Shown here: positions 1 to 8,097 of the stretch, one piece after another
Layout: each line of letters begins with the position of its first letter
Numbering within the stretch: the first letter of the stretch is position 1
Source: Candidatus Kinetoplastibacterium blastocrithidii (ex Strigomonas culicis)
Lineage (GTDB): Bacteria; Pseudomonadota; Gammaproteobacteria; Burkholderiales; Burkholderiaceae_B
Direction of reading: 5' to 3'
DNA length: 64,000 bases
Assembly: GCF_000319245.1 (NCBI RefSeq)
Contig: NC_019814.1
Location: 1-64,000 of the forward strand
Translations under genes and position numbers: made by a program
The notes under the pieces: generated by a model
What the model was told of the DNA's origin: nothing
What the model saw: the letters and a program-made list of their open reading frames with translations, nothing else
Databases searched by the model: none

Positions 1-84
1 TTTTTAAATTTTAGCTAAATAATAGTTATGATCAGAACAATAGCAGTATGAATTTCTGTAAAAATTTATAATACATATGAAGAC

Positions 85-870
85 ATGACTATACGATACT
101 CAGATCTAAATATAAACCCAATAGCTATTCAAATAGGCAACCTAAGTATACATTGGTATGGAATTACTTATTTATTTGGGCTCCTGATAGTTTATATTCT
201 AGGAGAAATAAAACTAAAGAATAACTTATTAAATAAGAGAAAAATAAAAAATTTAGAAGACCTGATTTTGTATGGAATGCTAGGCGCTATAATTGGAGGA
301 AGGTTAGGCTATGTAACCATATACAAGCCATCTTATTTCTTTACAAATCCTATAGAAATTTTTTATCTATGGGAAGGAGGAATGTCATTTCATGGCGGAC
401 TCATAGGAGTAGTTATTTCTTTATTTGTGTATACAAAATACAACAACATTCCATTTTTTGAGACAACTGATTTCATCGCCTGCATAGTTCCTCCTGCTAT
501 TTGTCTAGGAAGGATAGGAAATTTTATAAATGGAGAACTATGGGGCTATCCGACAGACCTTTTTTTCGGAGTGATTTTTGATGAGACTTGCGATGATTTA
601 GTTAGGCATCCTTCACAACTATATGAGTCAATACTAGAAGGACCGATACTATTCACAATAATGCATATTTCCTCTAAAAAGATTAGAAAAACAGGAATAG
701 TGAGTTCTGTTTTTTTGATTGCGTATGGTCTGTTAAGATTTGTTGCTGAATTATGGAGAGAACCTGATTACTTCCTAGGGACGGTCTTTATAAGTCTCAG
801 CATGGGACAAATTCTATCAATATTAACAGTTATTATGGGCCTAATAATCATGCAGACACGTGCTAAATAA
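85..870 (+). CDS. lgt: Prolipoprotein diacylglyceryl transferase (Lgt)
   Basis: Inner-membrane enzyme that moves diacylglycerol from phosphatidylglycerol to the lipobox cysteine of prelipoproteins, the first step of lipoprotein maturation. The 261 residues are mostly hydrophobic helices. The family signature GRIGNFINGE lies at residues 142-151 and the conserved SFHGG segment (His103) precedes it. Length is normal for the family. Its likely clients in this window are Pal, MltD and the TAXI protein, each with a clear lipobox. It converges on zapA and the two 3' ends overlap by 8 nt. Identification is secure. Confidence 0.97.
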   Translation: MTIRYSDLNINPIAIQIGNLSIHWYGITYLFGLLIVYILGEIKLKNNLLNKRKIKNLEDLILYGMLGAIIGGRLGYVTIYKPSYFFTNPIEIFYLWEGGMSFHGGLIGVVISLFVYTKYNNIPFFETTDFIACIVPPAICLGRIGNFINGELWGYPTDLFFGVIFDETCDDLVRHPSQLYESILEGPILFTIMHISSKKIRKTGIVSSVFLIAYGLLRFVAELWREPDYFLGTVFISLSMGQILSILTVIMGLIIMQTRAK

Positions 871-1159
871 GATCATCTATTAAAATTGATATATTATCCA
901 TTTTATCTTTTATTTCCTTAAAGGTGACACTATTGGAATTAATGCAATCATCGGAAATTCTTATTGATAATAGCTCACTAGCTAACTGTAAAGAAACCAT
1001 TGTAGCCAACATCTCAGTTGTATATGTTTTTCCAGAATCTTGTATACGAGCAGCCAAATTATTAATATAATCAACAGCAGAAATAAGACTGGACTTCTCC
1101 TCGATAGAACAAGCTAGCGAATAGTCTCTGCCAATGATTTTAACATCAAGACGTTCCAT
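863..1159 (-). CDS. zapA: Cell division protein ZapA
   Basis: Small FtsZ-ring-associated protein that bundles FtsZ protofilaments. The sequence starts MERLDVKIIGRDYSLACS, the typical ZapA N-terminus (the domain binds FtsZ), followed by a helical coiled-coil C-terminal half. I chose the ATG at 1159 (98 aa) because the family motif begins there; an in-frame extension to 1174 adds only MRMIV. It overlaps the 3' end of the upstream coiled-coil gene by 14 nt, suggesting a two-gene division operon. The 6S RNA gene often found downstream of zapA in proteobacteria is not seen. Confidence 0.9.
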   Translation of the reverse strand: MERLDVKIIGRDYSLACSIEEKSSLISAVDYINNLAARIQDSGKTYTTEMLATMVSLQLASELLSIRISDDCINSNSVTFKEIKDKMDNISILIDDLI

Positions 1160-1724
1160 TACTATCATCCTCATTTGAAAATATACAAGGTAATTTATTT
1201 GCTAACTCGCCTAAACGGTTAATTGCCGACTGCACGTTACTTCTCATGTGAGAAATCTTTGACTCTTGTGATAATAATATATCTCTTAATTTATGCTCAT
1301 AATTCTTCATTAATGCTTCTTTCTCTTTATAACACTCCTCCTGAGCTCTTAACTTACTAGTAAGAACATTCTCCATAGCTTCTTTTTCAGAAATCAAAGA
1401 AACAATTCTATCTTCAGATTCAATAGACTTATTTTTCCAGCAAATAACATCTGAATTCTGTTTATTATATGCCTCTTTCAATCTGGAAATCTCCAAATCA
1501 TAGTATTTAGCTTGATCTATAAAATTTTCCTCTAACTCAATAAACTTATCCTTCCAATAAATAATATCTAACTCTTTTTTACCACAAATTTCTTTTATAT
1601 TGGAAATTTCTATATTGCATTTTTTTACTTTGTCTTCAAGATCAGCATTTTCAGATCTAATATCCTTGAACTTATCTATTAAACTATTAACACGAAAAAT
1701 AAGGCTATCTATTTCACTCAACAT
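1146..1724 (-). CDS. Coiled-coil protein, probably ZapB-like, upstream of zapA
   Basis: I do not recognise a named family with certainty. The protein is almost entirely charged, heptad-like coiled coil with no signal peptide. The N-terminal part (MLSEIDSLIFRVNSLI) and the C-terminal part (NRLGELANKLP) resemble the short ZapB/TIGR02449-type proteins encoded before zapA in Burkholderiales, but this one is about twice their length. An internal near-repeat, IIYWKDKFIELE and later VICWKNKSIESE, suggests expansion by duplication. The ATG at 1724 gives 192 aa; a TTG at 1757 would give 203 aa. The overlap with zapA argues for a role at the division ring. Confidence 0.7.
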   Translation of the reverse strand: MLSEIDSLIFRVNSLIDKFKDIRSENADLEDKVKKCNIEISNIKEICGKKELDIIYWKDKFIELEENFIDQAKYYDLEISRLKEAYNKQNSDVICWKNKSIESEDRIVSLISEKEAMENVLTSKLRAQEECYKEKEALMKNYEHKLRDILLSQESKISHMRSNVQSAINRLGELANKLPCIFSNEDDSNGTS

Positions 1725-1837
1725 ATCTCTAATATCTCTAATTTTATTAGCGAACAACCATTATGAATTTAATTTATTATTTACAAAATCTGTAATTACA
1801 CTTTGGCAATCATGCTCATTATTTAAAACTTAAAATC

Positions 1838-2308
1838 TTAAAATAAAATAGATGACAACTCCTTCAGAGCCTGCTTATAAACAGACCTCTTGAACTCTAT
1901 TACATTATCTAATGGTAACCAATAATGACTCCACCTCCATGCGTCAAACTCAGGACTAGATGTTGCAGATAAACAAACATCGCTATCACTACCAATCAAT
2001 CGCAACAAAAACCAGATTTGTTTTTGACCTTTATACTGGCCTCTACTTTCCTTGCGAACGAAATTACTAGGAACATTATAATGAAGCCATTGTTTAGTTC
2101 TTCCTATTATTTTAACATGTTCTGGTTTTAAACCAACTTCTTCATAAAGCTCACGATACATAGCTTCCTCCAAGCATTCACCATATTTAACTCCACCCTG
2201 CGGGAACTGCCAAGCCTCTTCTTTTATTCTTTTACCAAGAAAAACTTCATTTTGTCTGTTAACAATAATAATGCCAACATTAGAACGATAACCTTCATTA
2301 TCAAGCAT
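1838..2308 (-). CDS. rppH: RNA pyrophosphohydrolase (RppH), Nudix family
   Basis: Removes pyrophosphate from 5'-triphosphorylated RNA and so opens transcripts to RNase E-dependent decay; the family can also hydrolyse dinucleoside polyphosphates. The Nudix box is intact: GGVKYGE at about residues 38-44 followed by [10 protein letters not shown]-terminal [10 protein letters not shown] and the internal WQFPQGG motif are typical of RppH. 156 aa, a normal length. It is divergent from proS, an arrangement common in Bordetella-like genomes. The start ATG at 2308 gives the standard family N-terminus. Confidence 0.96.
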   Translation of the reverse strand: MLDNEGYRSNVGIIIVNRQNEVFLGKRIKEEAWQFPQGGVKYGECLEEAMYRELYEEVGLKPEHVKIIGRTKQWLHYNVPSNFVRKESRGQYKGQKQIWFLLRLIGSDSDVCLSATSSPEFDAWRWSHYWLPLDNVIEFKRSVYKQALKELSSILF

Positions 2309-2381
2309 GATGATGATCTACCAAATTAAATTTATTACAATTAGAATAACACTTTAATATTATTTTAAAAAACATATAAAT

Positions 2382-4106
2382 ATGCATGCTACTAAATACC
2401 ACATCTTTACACTAAAAGAAGCTCCATCAGAAGCAGAAACAACAAGTCATAAGCTGATGACAAGAGCGGGAATGATTAGAAAAATATCTGGCGGAATATA
2501 TACTCATATGCCACTAGGTCTGAGAGTATTACATAAGATCGAAGCCATTATTAGAGAAGAAATGAATAGATCAGGATCCATCGAATTGCTAATGCCAATT
2601 ATCCAGCCAGCAGAACTGTGGCAAAAATCAGGAAGAATAAAAGAATATGGACCAGAACTATTAAGATTTAAAGATAGGAATGAGCGTGATTTCATCATAC
2701 AACCAACTTCAGAAGAAGTAATCTCAGAAATAGCAAGGAATGAAATACATAGCTATAAACAAATGCCTTTAATTTTTTATCATATACAAACTAAGTTTCG
2801 TGATGAAATTAGACCTCGTTTCGGATTGATGAGGAGCAGGGAATTTATCATGAAAGATGCATATTCTTTTGATACAACTGAAGAGAACTCCTTAATCAGC
2901 TATGAAACTATGTTTAATGCTTACTCAGGAATATTCAATAGAATTGGATTAAAATTTCGAGCAGTAGCAGCAGACACAGGGTCAATAGGCGGGAATAGGA
3001 GCCACGAATTCCATGCTATAGCTGAAACAGGCGAGGATACAATAGTATATGATAGATATTCTGACTACGCATCCAATACTGAATTAGCAGAGGCCCCTTG
3101 TCTTATATTGGAAAGAAATAAGCCAAAACAGAATATGGTACTTGCTCACACAACAGATACCAATACATGCAAGAAAGTAGCCGAGTATCTAAAGGTTCCT
3201 ATTCACAGTACTATAAAATCAATCGTATTAATGACCCCCTCTGAAAATAGAAAAATGTACCTGCTTTTGATACGTGGGGATCATACGTTAAACGATATTA
3301 AGGTAAAGAAAATTGAAGGCTTGGATAAATTTCGTTTAGCAACAGAAGAAGAAATTTTTGAATATTTTAACTGCAAACCAGGATTCCTGGGCCCAGTTAA
3401 TATAAATAAATCAATAACTGTAATTGCAGACAGAACAGTGGCAAATATGAGTGATTTTGTATGTGGAGCAAACATAGAAAACATGCACTACACTGGGGTT
3501 AACTGGTCTAGAGACCTAGCAGAACCAGATGCAATATATGATATCAGAAATGTAGAAATAGGAGATACCTGCCCTAACAGCAACAATATTTTATCATTTC
3601 AGAGAGGAATTGAAATTGGACATATTTTTTTCCTGGGAACAAAATATTCAAAAGCATTAAATGTTTCTTTTTTAAATAAAGAAGGCAAATCCAACATTAC
3701 ACAGATGGGATGTTATGGTATAGGAATAACACGAATTATAGGGGCCGCAATAGAACAAAATAATGATGAAAATGGTATCATATGGCCAAAATCCATATCT
3801 CCTTTTGAAATAGTAATATGTCCAATTGGATATAAAAATAAAACTAGAGTACGAGAAACTTCTATAAAAATATATGAGCTAATAAAAGAATCCAAAATAG
3901 ATGTTATTTTAGATGACAGAGATAAAAGACCAGGGATAATGTTTGCAGAATGGGATCTTATAGGAATACCCCTACAGATAATAATAACAGAAGATAATAT
4001 AAAAAATGAAGAAGTTGAGATAAAAATTAGAAAAACGAACCAAAAAACCAGAATACATATAACAAAACTAATTGAGACAACAATAAGAATTTTAAATAAT
4101 CTCTAA
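2382..4106 (+). CDS. proS: Prolyl-tRNA synthetase (bacterial type)
   Basis: Charges tRNA-Pro. Class II synthetase of 574 aa. The N-terminal catalytic core holds motif 1 (PLGLRVLHKIE), motif 2 (TKFRDEIRPRFGLMRSREF) and, after an inserted editing domain at about residues 225-385, motif 3 (GCYGIGITRIIGA). A C-terminal anticodon-binding domain follows (PFEIVICPIGY onwards). The insertion places it in the prokaryote-type ProS group, which can deacylate Ala-tRNA-Pro. A rather lysine- and isoleucine-rich surface reflects the AT bias. Divergent from rppH. Confidence 0.97.
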   Translation: MHATKYHIFTLKEAPSEAETTSHKLMTRAGMIRKISGGIYTHMPLGLRVLHKIEAIIREEMNRSGSIELLMPIIQPAELWQKSGRIKEYGPELLRFKDRNERDFIIQPTSEEVISEIARNEIHSYKQMPLIFYHIQTKFRDEIRPRFGLMRSREFIMKDAYSFDTTEENSLISYETMFNAYSGIFNRIGLKFRAVAADTGSIGGNRSHEFHAIAETGEDTIVYDRYSDYASNTELAEAPCLILERNKPKQNMVLAHTTDTNTCKKVAEYLKVPIHSTIKSIVLMTPSENRKMYLLLIRGDHTLNDIKVKKIEGLDKFRLATEEEIFEYFNCKPGFLGPVNINKSITVIADRTVANMSDFVCGANIENMHYTGVNWSRDLAEPDAIYDIRNVEIGDTCPNSNNILSFQRGIEIGHIFFLGTKYSKALNVSFLNKEGKSNITQMGCYGIGITRIIGAAIEQNNDENGIIWPKSISPFEIVICPIGYKNKTRVRETSIKIYELIKESKIDVILDDRDKRPGIMFAEWDLIGIPLQIIITEDNIKNEEVEIKIRKTNQKTRIHITKLIETTIRILNNL

Positions 4107-4147
4107 CATGATATATTTTTGTAGTAATAAATAAACAATAATTGTTG

Positions 4148-4176
4148 TTGCATTATTTTGCTTATACAAATATATA
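4148..4176 (+). promoter_or_regulatory. Candidate sigma-70 promoter for tolB-pal-cpoB
   Basis: TTGCAT (4148-4153), a 17-bp spacer and TATATA (4171-4176), about 75 bp before the tolB start. AT richness makes chance matches easy, so this is a candidate only; the spacing is ideal and the gap otherwise holds no gene. Confidence 0.35.
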
Positions 4177-4250
4177 AAAATAGGAAAAACTTTAATAAAA
4201 CATAGTGCTTTATAAAAAAGCGTGTTTGATTAAATTCGATAGGGATAAAA

Positions 4251-5534
4251 ATGACTGACAGTGAATCTAAGCTCTATGAGCTTATTGAATGCATAGATAA
4301 TTTTCTTTTACTATCGTTTCTAATTATCTGTTTACTGTATACACCATATGTATATGCAAAACAAAACAATCTGGATAATGGGAAATATACTGTAGCAATA
4401 TACGATTTTAAAGGGGTGCCAGAAGCAGGACTTTTCATAAAAGACACAATAAGCAAAGATCTTAACCGCATAAATAAATTTAAAATAAAACATGATTTCA
4501 AGAAAAATAAGAAAAAAACTGCTAATGATAGCATCAGTTACATTATAAAAGGAGAAATAAATCAAGAATCTAAAGACGTATACAATGTGAATTATCAACT
4601 TGTTGATTTTATTAATAAGATAACGATAGACAATGTTTCATTTTCTGGATCTAAGGCAGAAATTAGTAATATTGCACATCTTATATCAGATCGTATTTTT
4701 AGAAAAATAACTGGAGAAAAAGGAATATTTTCTACTAAAATAGCTTCTGTATTGTATAAGATGGGTATTTTTGAATTGGTTATATCTGATTATAACTACA
4801 AAAATCACCAAGTAGCCCTCAGATCAAAAGAACCTATAATTTCCTTGTCGTGGTCACCTGAAGGATCTAGAATAGCATATTCTAGCTTCGAGACAGGTAA
4901 ACCCGTTATATATATTCATAATATAGCTACAGGAGAAAGGAAAGTTATATCTGATGATTACAGTGGAGCCAGTAGCTCACCCGCATGGTCTCCTGATGGC
5001 TTGAAAATAGCAGCCACAATGACAAAAAACAGATTGCCACAAATATATATAGTAGACTTGAATAGCAAAAATATCGATCCCTTTATAAGCTCCTATAGTT
5101 CTGATACCGAGCCCGTTTTCACAAAAGATGGGAAACATATAATCTTTAATAGCGACAGAAGCGGTACTTATCAAATTTATAAATCTGATATTAATGCCTC
5201 AAAGACAAATAGAATCACTTTTAATGGAGAATATAATAGCTCTCCTAAGATATCTTCTGATTCTTCAAAATTATTATATATAAAAAAGAAAGATAACAAA
5301 TTTCAAATAGCCTGCTTAAATATGCTATCAAATACAGAAACCATTCTAACTAATGGTGATAATGACTGTTCGCCTTGCTTTTCTCCAAATAATAATGAAA
5401 TTATCTATATATCTAATAAAAATGATTGCAGAACAATAGAAACAATCAGCCTAATTGATGGATCTAACAATAAAATATACAATGATGCGGATTCTAGCAT
5501 CATAGAGATTTCATGGGGACCATTTATAGAATGA
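4251..5534 (+). CDS. tolB: Tol-Pal system beta-propeller protein TolB
   Basis: Periplasmic protein that docks on Pal and, in energised cells, on TolA, helping the outer membrane constrict at division. After an export signal (hydrophobic run near residues 18-34, ending YVYA-KQ) comes the N-terminal alpha/beta domain, then a beta-propeller with repeated motifs such as SLSWSPEGSRIAY, SPAWSPDGLKIA and SPCFSPNNNEI. 427 aa is normal. The first about 17 residues are a charged extension before the hydrophobic stretch, longer than usual. It overlaps pal by four bases (ATGA). Directly upstream is proS, not the tolQ-tolR-tolA genes expected from relatives. Confidence 0.95.
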   Translation: MTDSESKLYELIECIDNFLLLSFLIICLLYTPYVYAKQNNLDNGKYTVAIYDFKGVPEAGLFIKDTISKDLNRINKFKIKHDFKKNKKKTANDSISYIIKGEINQESKDVYNVNYQLVDFINKITIDNVSFSGSKAEISNIAHLISDRIFRKITGEKGIFSTKIASVLYKMGIFELVISDYNYKNHQVALRSKEPIISLSWSPEGSRIAYSSFETGKPVIYIHNIATGERKVISDDYSGASSSPAWSPDGLKIAATMTKNRLPQIYIVDLNSKNIDPFISSYSSDTEPVFTKDGKHIIFNSDRSGTYQIYKSDINASKTNRITFNGEYNSSPKISSDSSKLLYIKKKDNKFQIACLNMLSNTETILTNGDNDCSPCFSPNNNEIIYISNKNDCRTIETISLIDGSNNKIYNDADSSIIEISWGPFIE

Positions 5535-5977
5535 GAAAATTATATACAATTTTGCTTTTTTTTATAACTTTATCTCTAACATCCTGTAGGATAATAACTG
5601 ATAACATGGTGTCCAGAAATATAAATTGCAGAACCGAAAAGATAAACAATATATCGATATTTTTTGATAGCAACAGCTATTATGTGAATAATCATTATTC
5701 TAGTATAATAGAAAGCGTTGCCTGTTTCTTGTCAAAAAATCAAAATGTAAAAGTCATTCTAAATGGATACTCTGATATAAATGGAGGATCTGAGTATAAT
5801 ATTGCTCTAGGGCAAAGAAGAGCAAACTCTGTTTACGAAATCATGAGAATATTAGGAGTTAATGATACTCAAATGGAAATCATAAGCTTCGGAAAAGAAA
5901 AATTTCACAAATCAAGCGACACTCTTGAAAATGATTTAGCAAGAAACCGTCGTGTTGATATAATAATACAACATTAA
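5531..5977 (+). CDS. pal: Peptidoglycan-associated lipoprotein Pal
   Basis: Outer-membrane lipoprotein that binds peptidoglycan through an OmpA-like domain and partners TolB. Start MRKLYTILLFFITLSLTSC shows a lipoprotein signal with lipobox Cys19. The OmpA-like domain contains IFFDSNSYYV, GYSDINGGSEYN and ALGQRRA, keeping the conserved Asp and Arg used to grip the meso-diaminopimelate of murein. I chose the ATG at 5531, which overlaps the tolB stop (ATGA); the in-frame ATG at 5513 would put MGTIYR in front of the signal and is less likely. 148 aa. Confidence 0.95.
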   Translation: MRKLYTILLFFITLSLTSCRIITDNMVSRNINCRTEKINNISIFFDSNSYYVNNHYSSIIESVACFLSKNQNVKVILNGYSDINGGSEYNIALGQRRANSVYEIMRILGVNDTQMEIISFGKEKFHKSSDTLENDLARNRRVDIIIQH

Positions 5978-5989
5978 AAAATTTACTAA

Positions 5990-6655
5990 ATGATAGTAAC
6001 TTATTCACCAAATATACGTTCACTGTTAATAGCATTTATAATGCTTGTCTTTATAACTCCAGTAACAACCTGTGCTAAAAATGAACCGAGCGCTAGTGAA
6101 ATAAATTTACAAAAACAAATTGATAATATAAAGAAATCAGAACTTCAGCTACATAACTATATTATGAATCTGCAAAATGAAATATATATTATTCGAGATC
6201 AGATAGAACTTATATCAAATAGTCCTTTGTTAAATAAACAATCGTTCCATACTAAAACGCCACAAAATGATGGGCGTAGTCTAAAAGAGAAAGAACTTTA
6301 TGATCTATGTATAAAAATGTTTAACGATCATAAATACATAGAATCTAAGAATCATCTAGCTAATTTTATTGATGTATATAACAATAGCAGTCTAATACCA
6401 TATGCGATATTCTATTATGGAAAGTGCAATTACAAACTAGGTAGATTTAAAGAATCAATAGATCAATTAACTATTTTCATTAAAGAAAAATCAGATAATG
6501 AGCATGTTCCTGAAGCAATGCTGCTAATTGCTGAGAATCAGATAGCCCTTAATAACATTTCTGATGCAACAAAAACATTAAGAAAAATATTAAAAAATCA
6601 CAAAAACTCAGATATATATGGAACGGCACAAAAATTATTTAACATGATCAAATAA
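5990..6655 (+). CDS. cpoB: Cell division coordinator CpoB (YbgF)
   Basis: Periplasmic protein that couples Tol-Pal constriction to septal peptidoglycan synthesis. An N-terminal hydrophobic export signal (about residues 8-29, ending TTCA) is followed by a coiled-coil segment (about 38-75, EINLQKQIDNIKKSELQLH) and then TPR-like repeats in the C-terminal half (KELYDLCIKMFNDHKY, AIFYYGKCNYKLGRFKESI, EAMLLIAENQIALNN). This is the exact architecture of CpoB and the position after pal is canonical. In E. coli CpoB works with TolA, which is not in this window. Confidence 0.93.
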   Translation: MIVTYSPNIRSLLIAFIMLVFITPVTTCAKNEPSASEINLQKQIDNIKKSELQLHNYIMNLQNEIYIIRDQIELISNSPLLNKQSFHTKTPQNDGRSLKEKELYDLCIKMFNDHKYIESKNHLANFIDVYNNSSLIPYAIFYYGKCNYKLGRFKESIDQLTIFIKEKSDNEHVPEAMLLIAENQIALNNISDATKTLRKILKNHKNSDIYGTAQKLFNMIK

Positions 6656-6679
6656 TAACCACTTAAAAAACAGATCAAA

Positions 6680-7468
6680 ATGAAAACTATCAAGTTAAAT
6701 CAATATAATTTCCATTATGTAAACAAAGGCACTGGAATGCCTTTATTATTAATTCATGGGTCATTATGTGATAGTAGATATTGGAAAAAACAAACTGATC
6801 GTTTATGCATAAACCATGAAATTTTTGCATTAAATCTTAGGCATTATTGGCCGAATAAATTTGATCTAGCTAATAGTGAATTTTCTTTGGATCAACATTC
6901 ATACGACATAATAAAATTTATACAAGAAGTGGTAAAAAAACCAGTAAACATATTAGGACATTCAAGAGGAGCTACTCTATCACTAAATATTGCAGCAAAG
7001 AAGCCTGAGCTCATAAATAAACTGATATTGGCTGAGCCTGGTGGACTAATAATTCCTGGCATGCACGATCAAAAAAATGATTTTAAAATACATGTTTCTG
7101 ATCTTATAGAACAAAACAAGATTGATGATGCTTTAGAGTTATTCATTGATAAAGTTAGTGGTTCTGGAACCTGGAAAAAAATGGTTCAGTGGTTCAAAGA
7201 AATGGCACGTGATAATGCGCACACTCTAATAGGTCAATCTTTAGAAAAAATGTTGTTTTTATCAAGTAATGAGATCAGAAATATATCTATTCCTACATTA
7301 TTAATAGGAGGCGAAATAAGTCCAGAGCCATACCCAAGAATAATAAAGATATTACACGACCTTATACCGCAAAATTATAGGGTAGTTGTCAATGGGTCTT
7401 CCCATGGAATGAATTTAGGAAACCCTGCTTTTTTTAACAAGACAGTCTTGGATTTTATTTGTACATAG
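6680..7468 (+). CDS. Alpha/beta hydrolase, substrate unknown
   Basis: A 262-residue alpha/beta-hydrolase fold protein without signal peptide, so probably cytoplasmic. Visible elements are the oxyanion segment LLLIHGSLC (residues 22-30), the nucleophile elbow GHSRG with Ser95, and the likely catalytic His242 in GSSHGMN. The usual acid after strand 6 (GxxD) reads GGEISPEP, so the acidic residue is either Glu or lies elsewhere. It follows cpoB by 24 nt and may be co-transcribed. I cannot name a substrate: esterase, lactonase and C-C hydrolase are all possible. The 629-bp non-coding stretch begins right after it. Confidence 0.75.
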   Translation: MKTIKLNQYNFHYVNKGTGMPLLLIHGSLCDSRYWKKQTDRLCINHEIFALNLRHYWPNKFDLANSEFSLDQHSYDIIKFIQEVVKKPVNILGHSRGATLSLNIAAKKPELINKLILAEPGGLIIPGMHDQKNDFKIHVSDLIEQNKIDDALELFIDKVSGSGTWKKMVQWFKEMARDNAHTLIGQSLEKMLFLSSNEIRNISIPTLLIGGEISPEPYPRIIKILHDLIPQNYRVVVNGSSHGMNLGNPAFFNKTVLDFICT

Positions 7469-7630
7469 ACTCAATATAGATTATAAAAAACCACCTTTTA
7501 CTAGAAATTATTGGCAATTTGCTAATTTACAACTAACTTCCATTTTAAATAGTTATTTTAAAAAATACATCCAAATTCTACTTTTTATATCTGATAGTGC
7601 CTAACATTTAACTATTAAAGTAGAATGCAC

Positions 7631-7654
7631 TTCGATATCGATATCGATATCGAA
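7631..7654. repeat. 24-bp perfect palindrome built from CGATAT repeats
   Basis: The half TTCGATATCGAT is followed by its exact reverse complement, giving a run of overlapping CGATAT units with two-fold symmetry. Such a perfect palindrome could bind a dimeric or tetrameric protein or extrude as a cruciform. Function unknown. Confidence 0.85.
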
Positions 7655-7785
7655 TCCAAATATACAGTAAAAATATAGGCTGTTTTTATTTAGTTATAGA
7701 AAAAATGACTAATGATATATAATCATACTGATTTTACAAGAAGCCTTTAGTGCTAATATTTTACTATTGCATATATGGTAAGTTT

Positions 7786-7809
7786 TCATATAAGCTTCGG
7801 CTTATATGA
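7786..7809 (+). other. 10-bp RNA hairpin closed by a C(UUCG)G tetraloop
   Basis: The stem 7786-7795 pairs perfectly with 7800-7809; the loop 7796-7799 is TTCG closed by C-G, the classic extra-stable RNA tetraloop when read on the + strand. No T-run follows, so it is not an obvious terminator. It could protect or shape a leader RNA before gltS. Confidence 0.7.
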
Positions 7810-8023
7810 TTAGTAAATTATAGATAAAAGACAATATCTGAATAACACAAAGCAGAGATGATATACTCCACTCACAAAGAATTCTCTAGTGCTCAAATGG
7901 TATGCTGCATAACAGCAAATTTAGTTAGTTATCCCATGTATATATGGCAAAAACAATCAGATAAAAATCATTAAAATGGGTAAATGTATTTATCGAAATG
8001 TTGAACTTGTTTACAAAGCGTAT

Positions 8024-8032
8024 TGTTATACT
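8024..8032 (+). promoter_or_regulatory. Extended -10 promoter element before gltS
   Basis: TGTTATACT matches the extended -10 pattern TGnTATAAT with one mismatch, about 65 bp upstream of the gltS start. No good -35 hexamer is at optimal spacing, which an extended -10 can tolerate. It would drive gltS and the overlapping TAXI gene. Confidence 0.45.
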
Positions 8033-8097
8033 TACAGTACTATTATTTTGAATATAGCTTCTAGTCCTCATTCGGACATAAGATAATAAAGGCTCGC

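Larger units (their letters stand above)
7469..8097. other. 629-bp gap without a convincing gene
   Basis: I see no credible coding frame here. It holds a 24-bp perfect palindrome (7631-7654), a UUCG-capped hairpin (7786-7809) and an extended -10 promoter element for gltS (8024-8032). Given the reduced-genome character it may be the remains of lost genes or a long leader region. Confidence 0.6.

Noticed and set aside
1-84. Gene or regulatory site before lgt
   Set aside because: Only AT-rich leader sequence; no feature can be supported in this short edge segment.
7469-8097. tRNA, 4.5S, 6S or tmRNA gene in the large gap
   Set aside because: No cloverleaf, T-loop signature or SRP core motif is visible on either strand.
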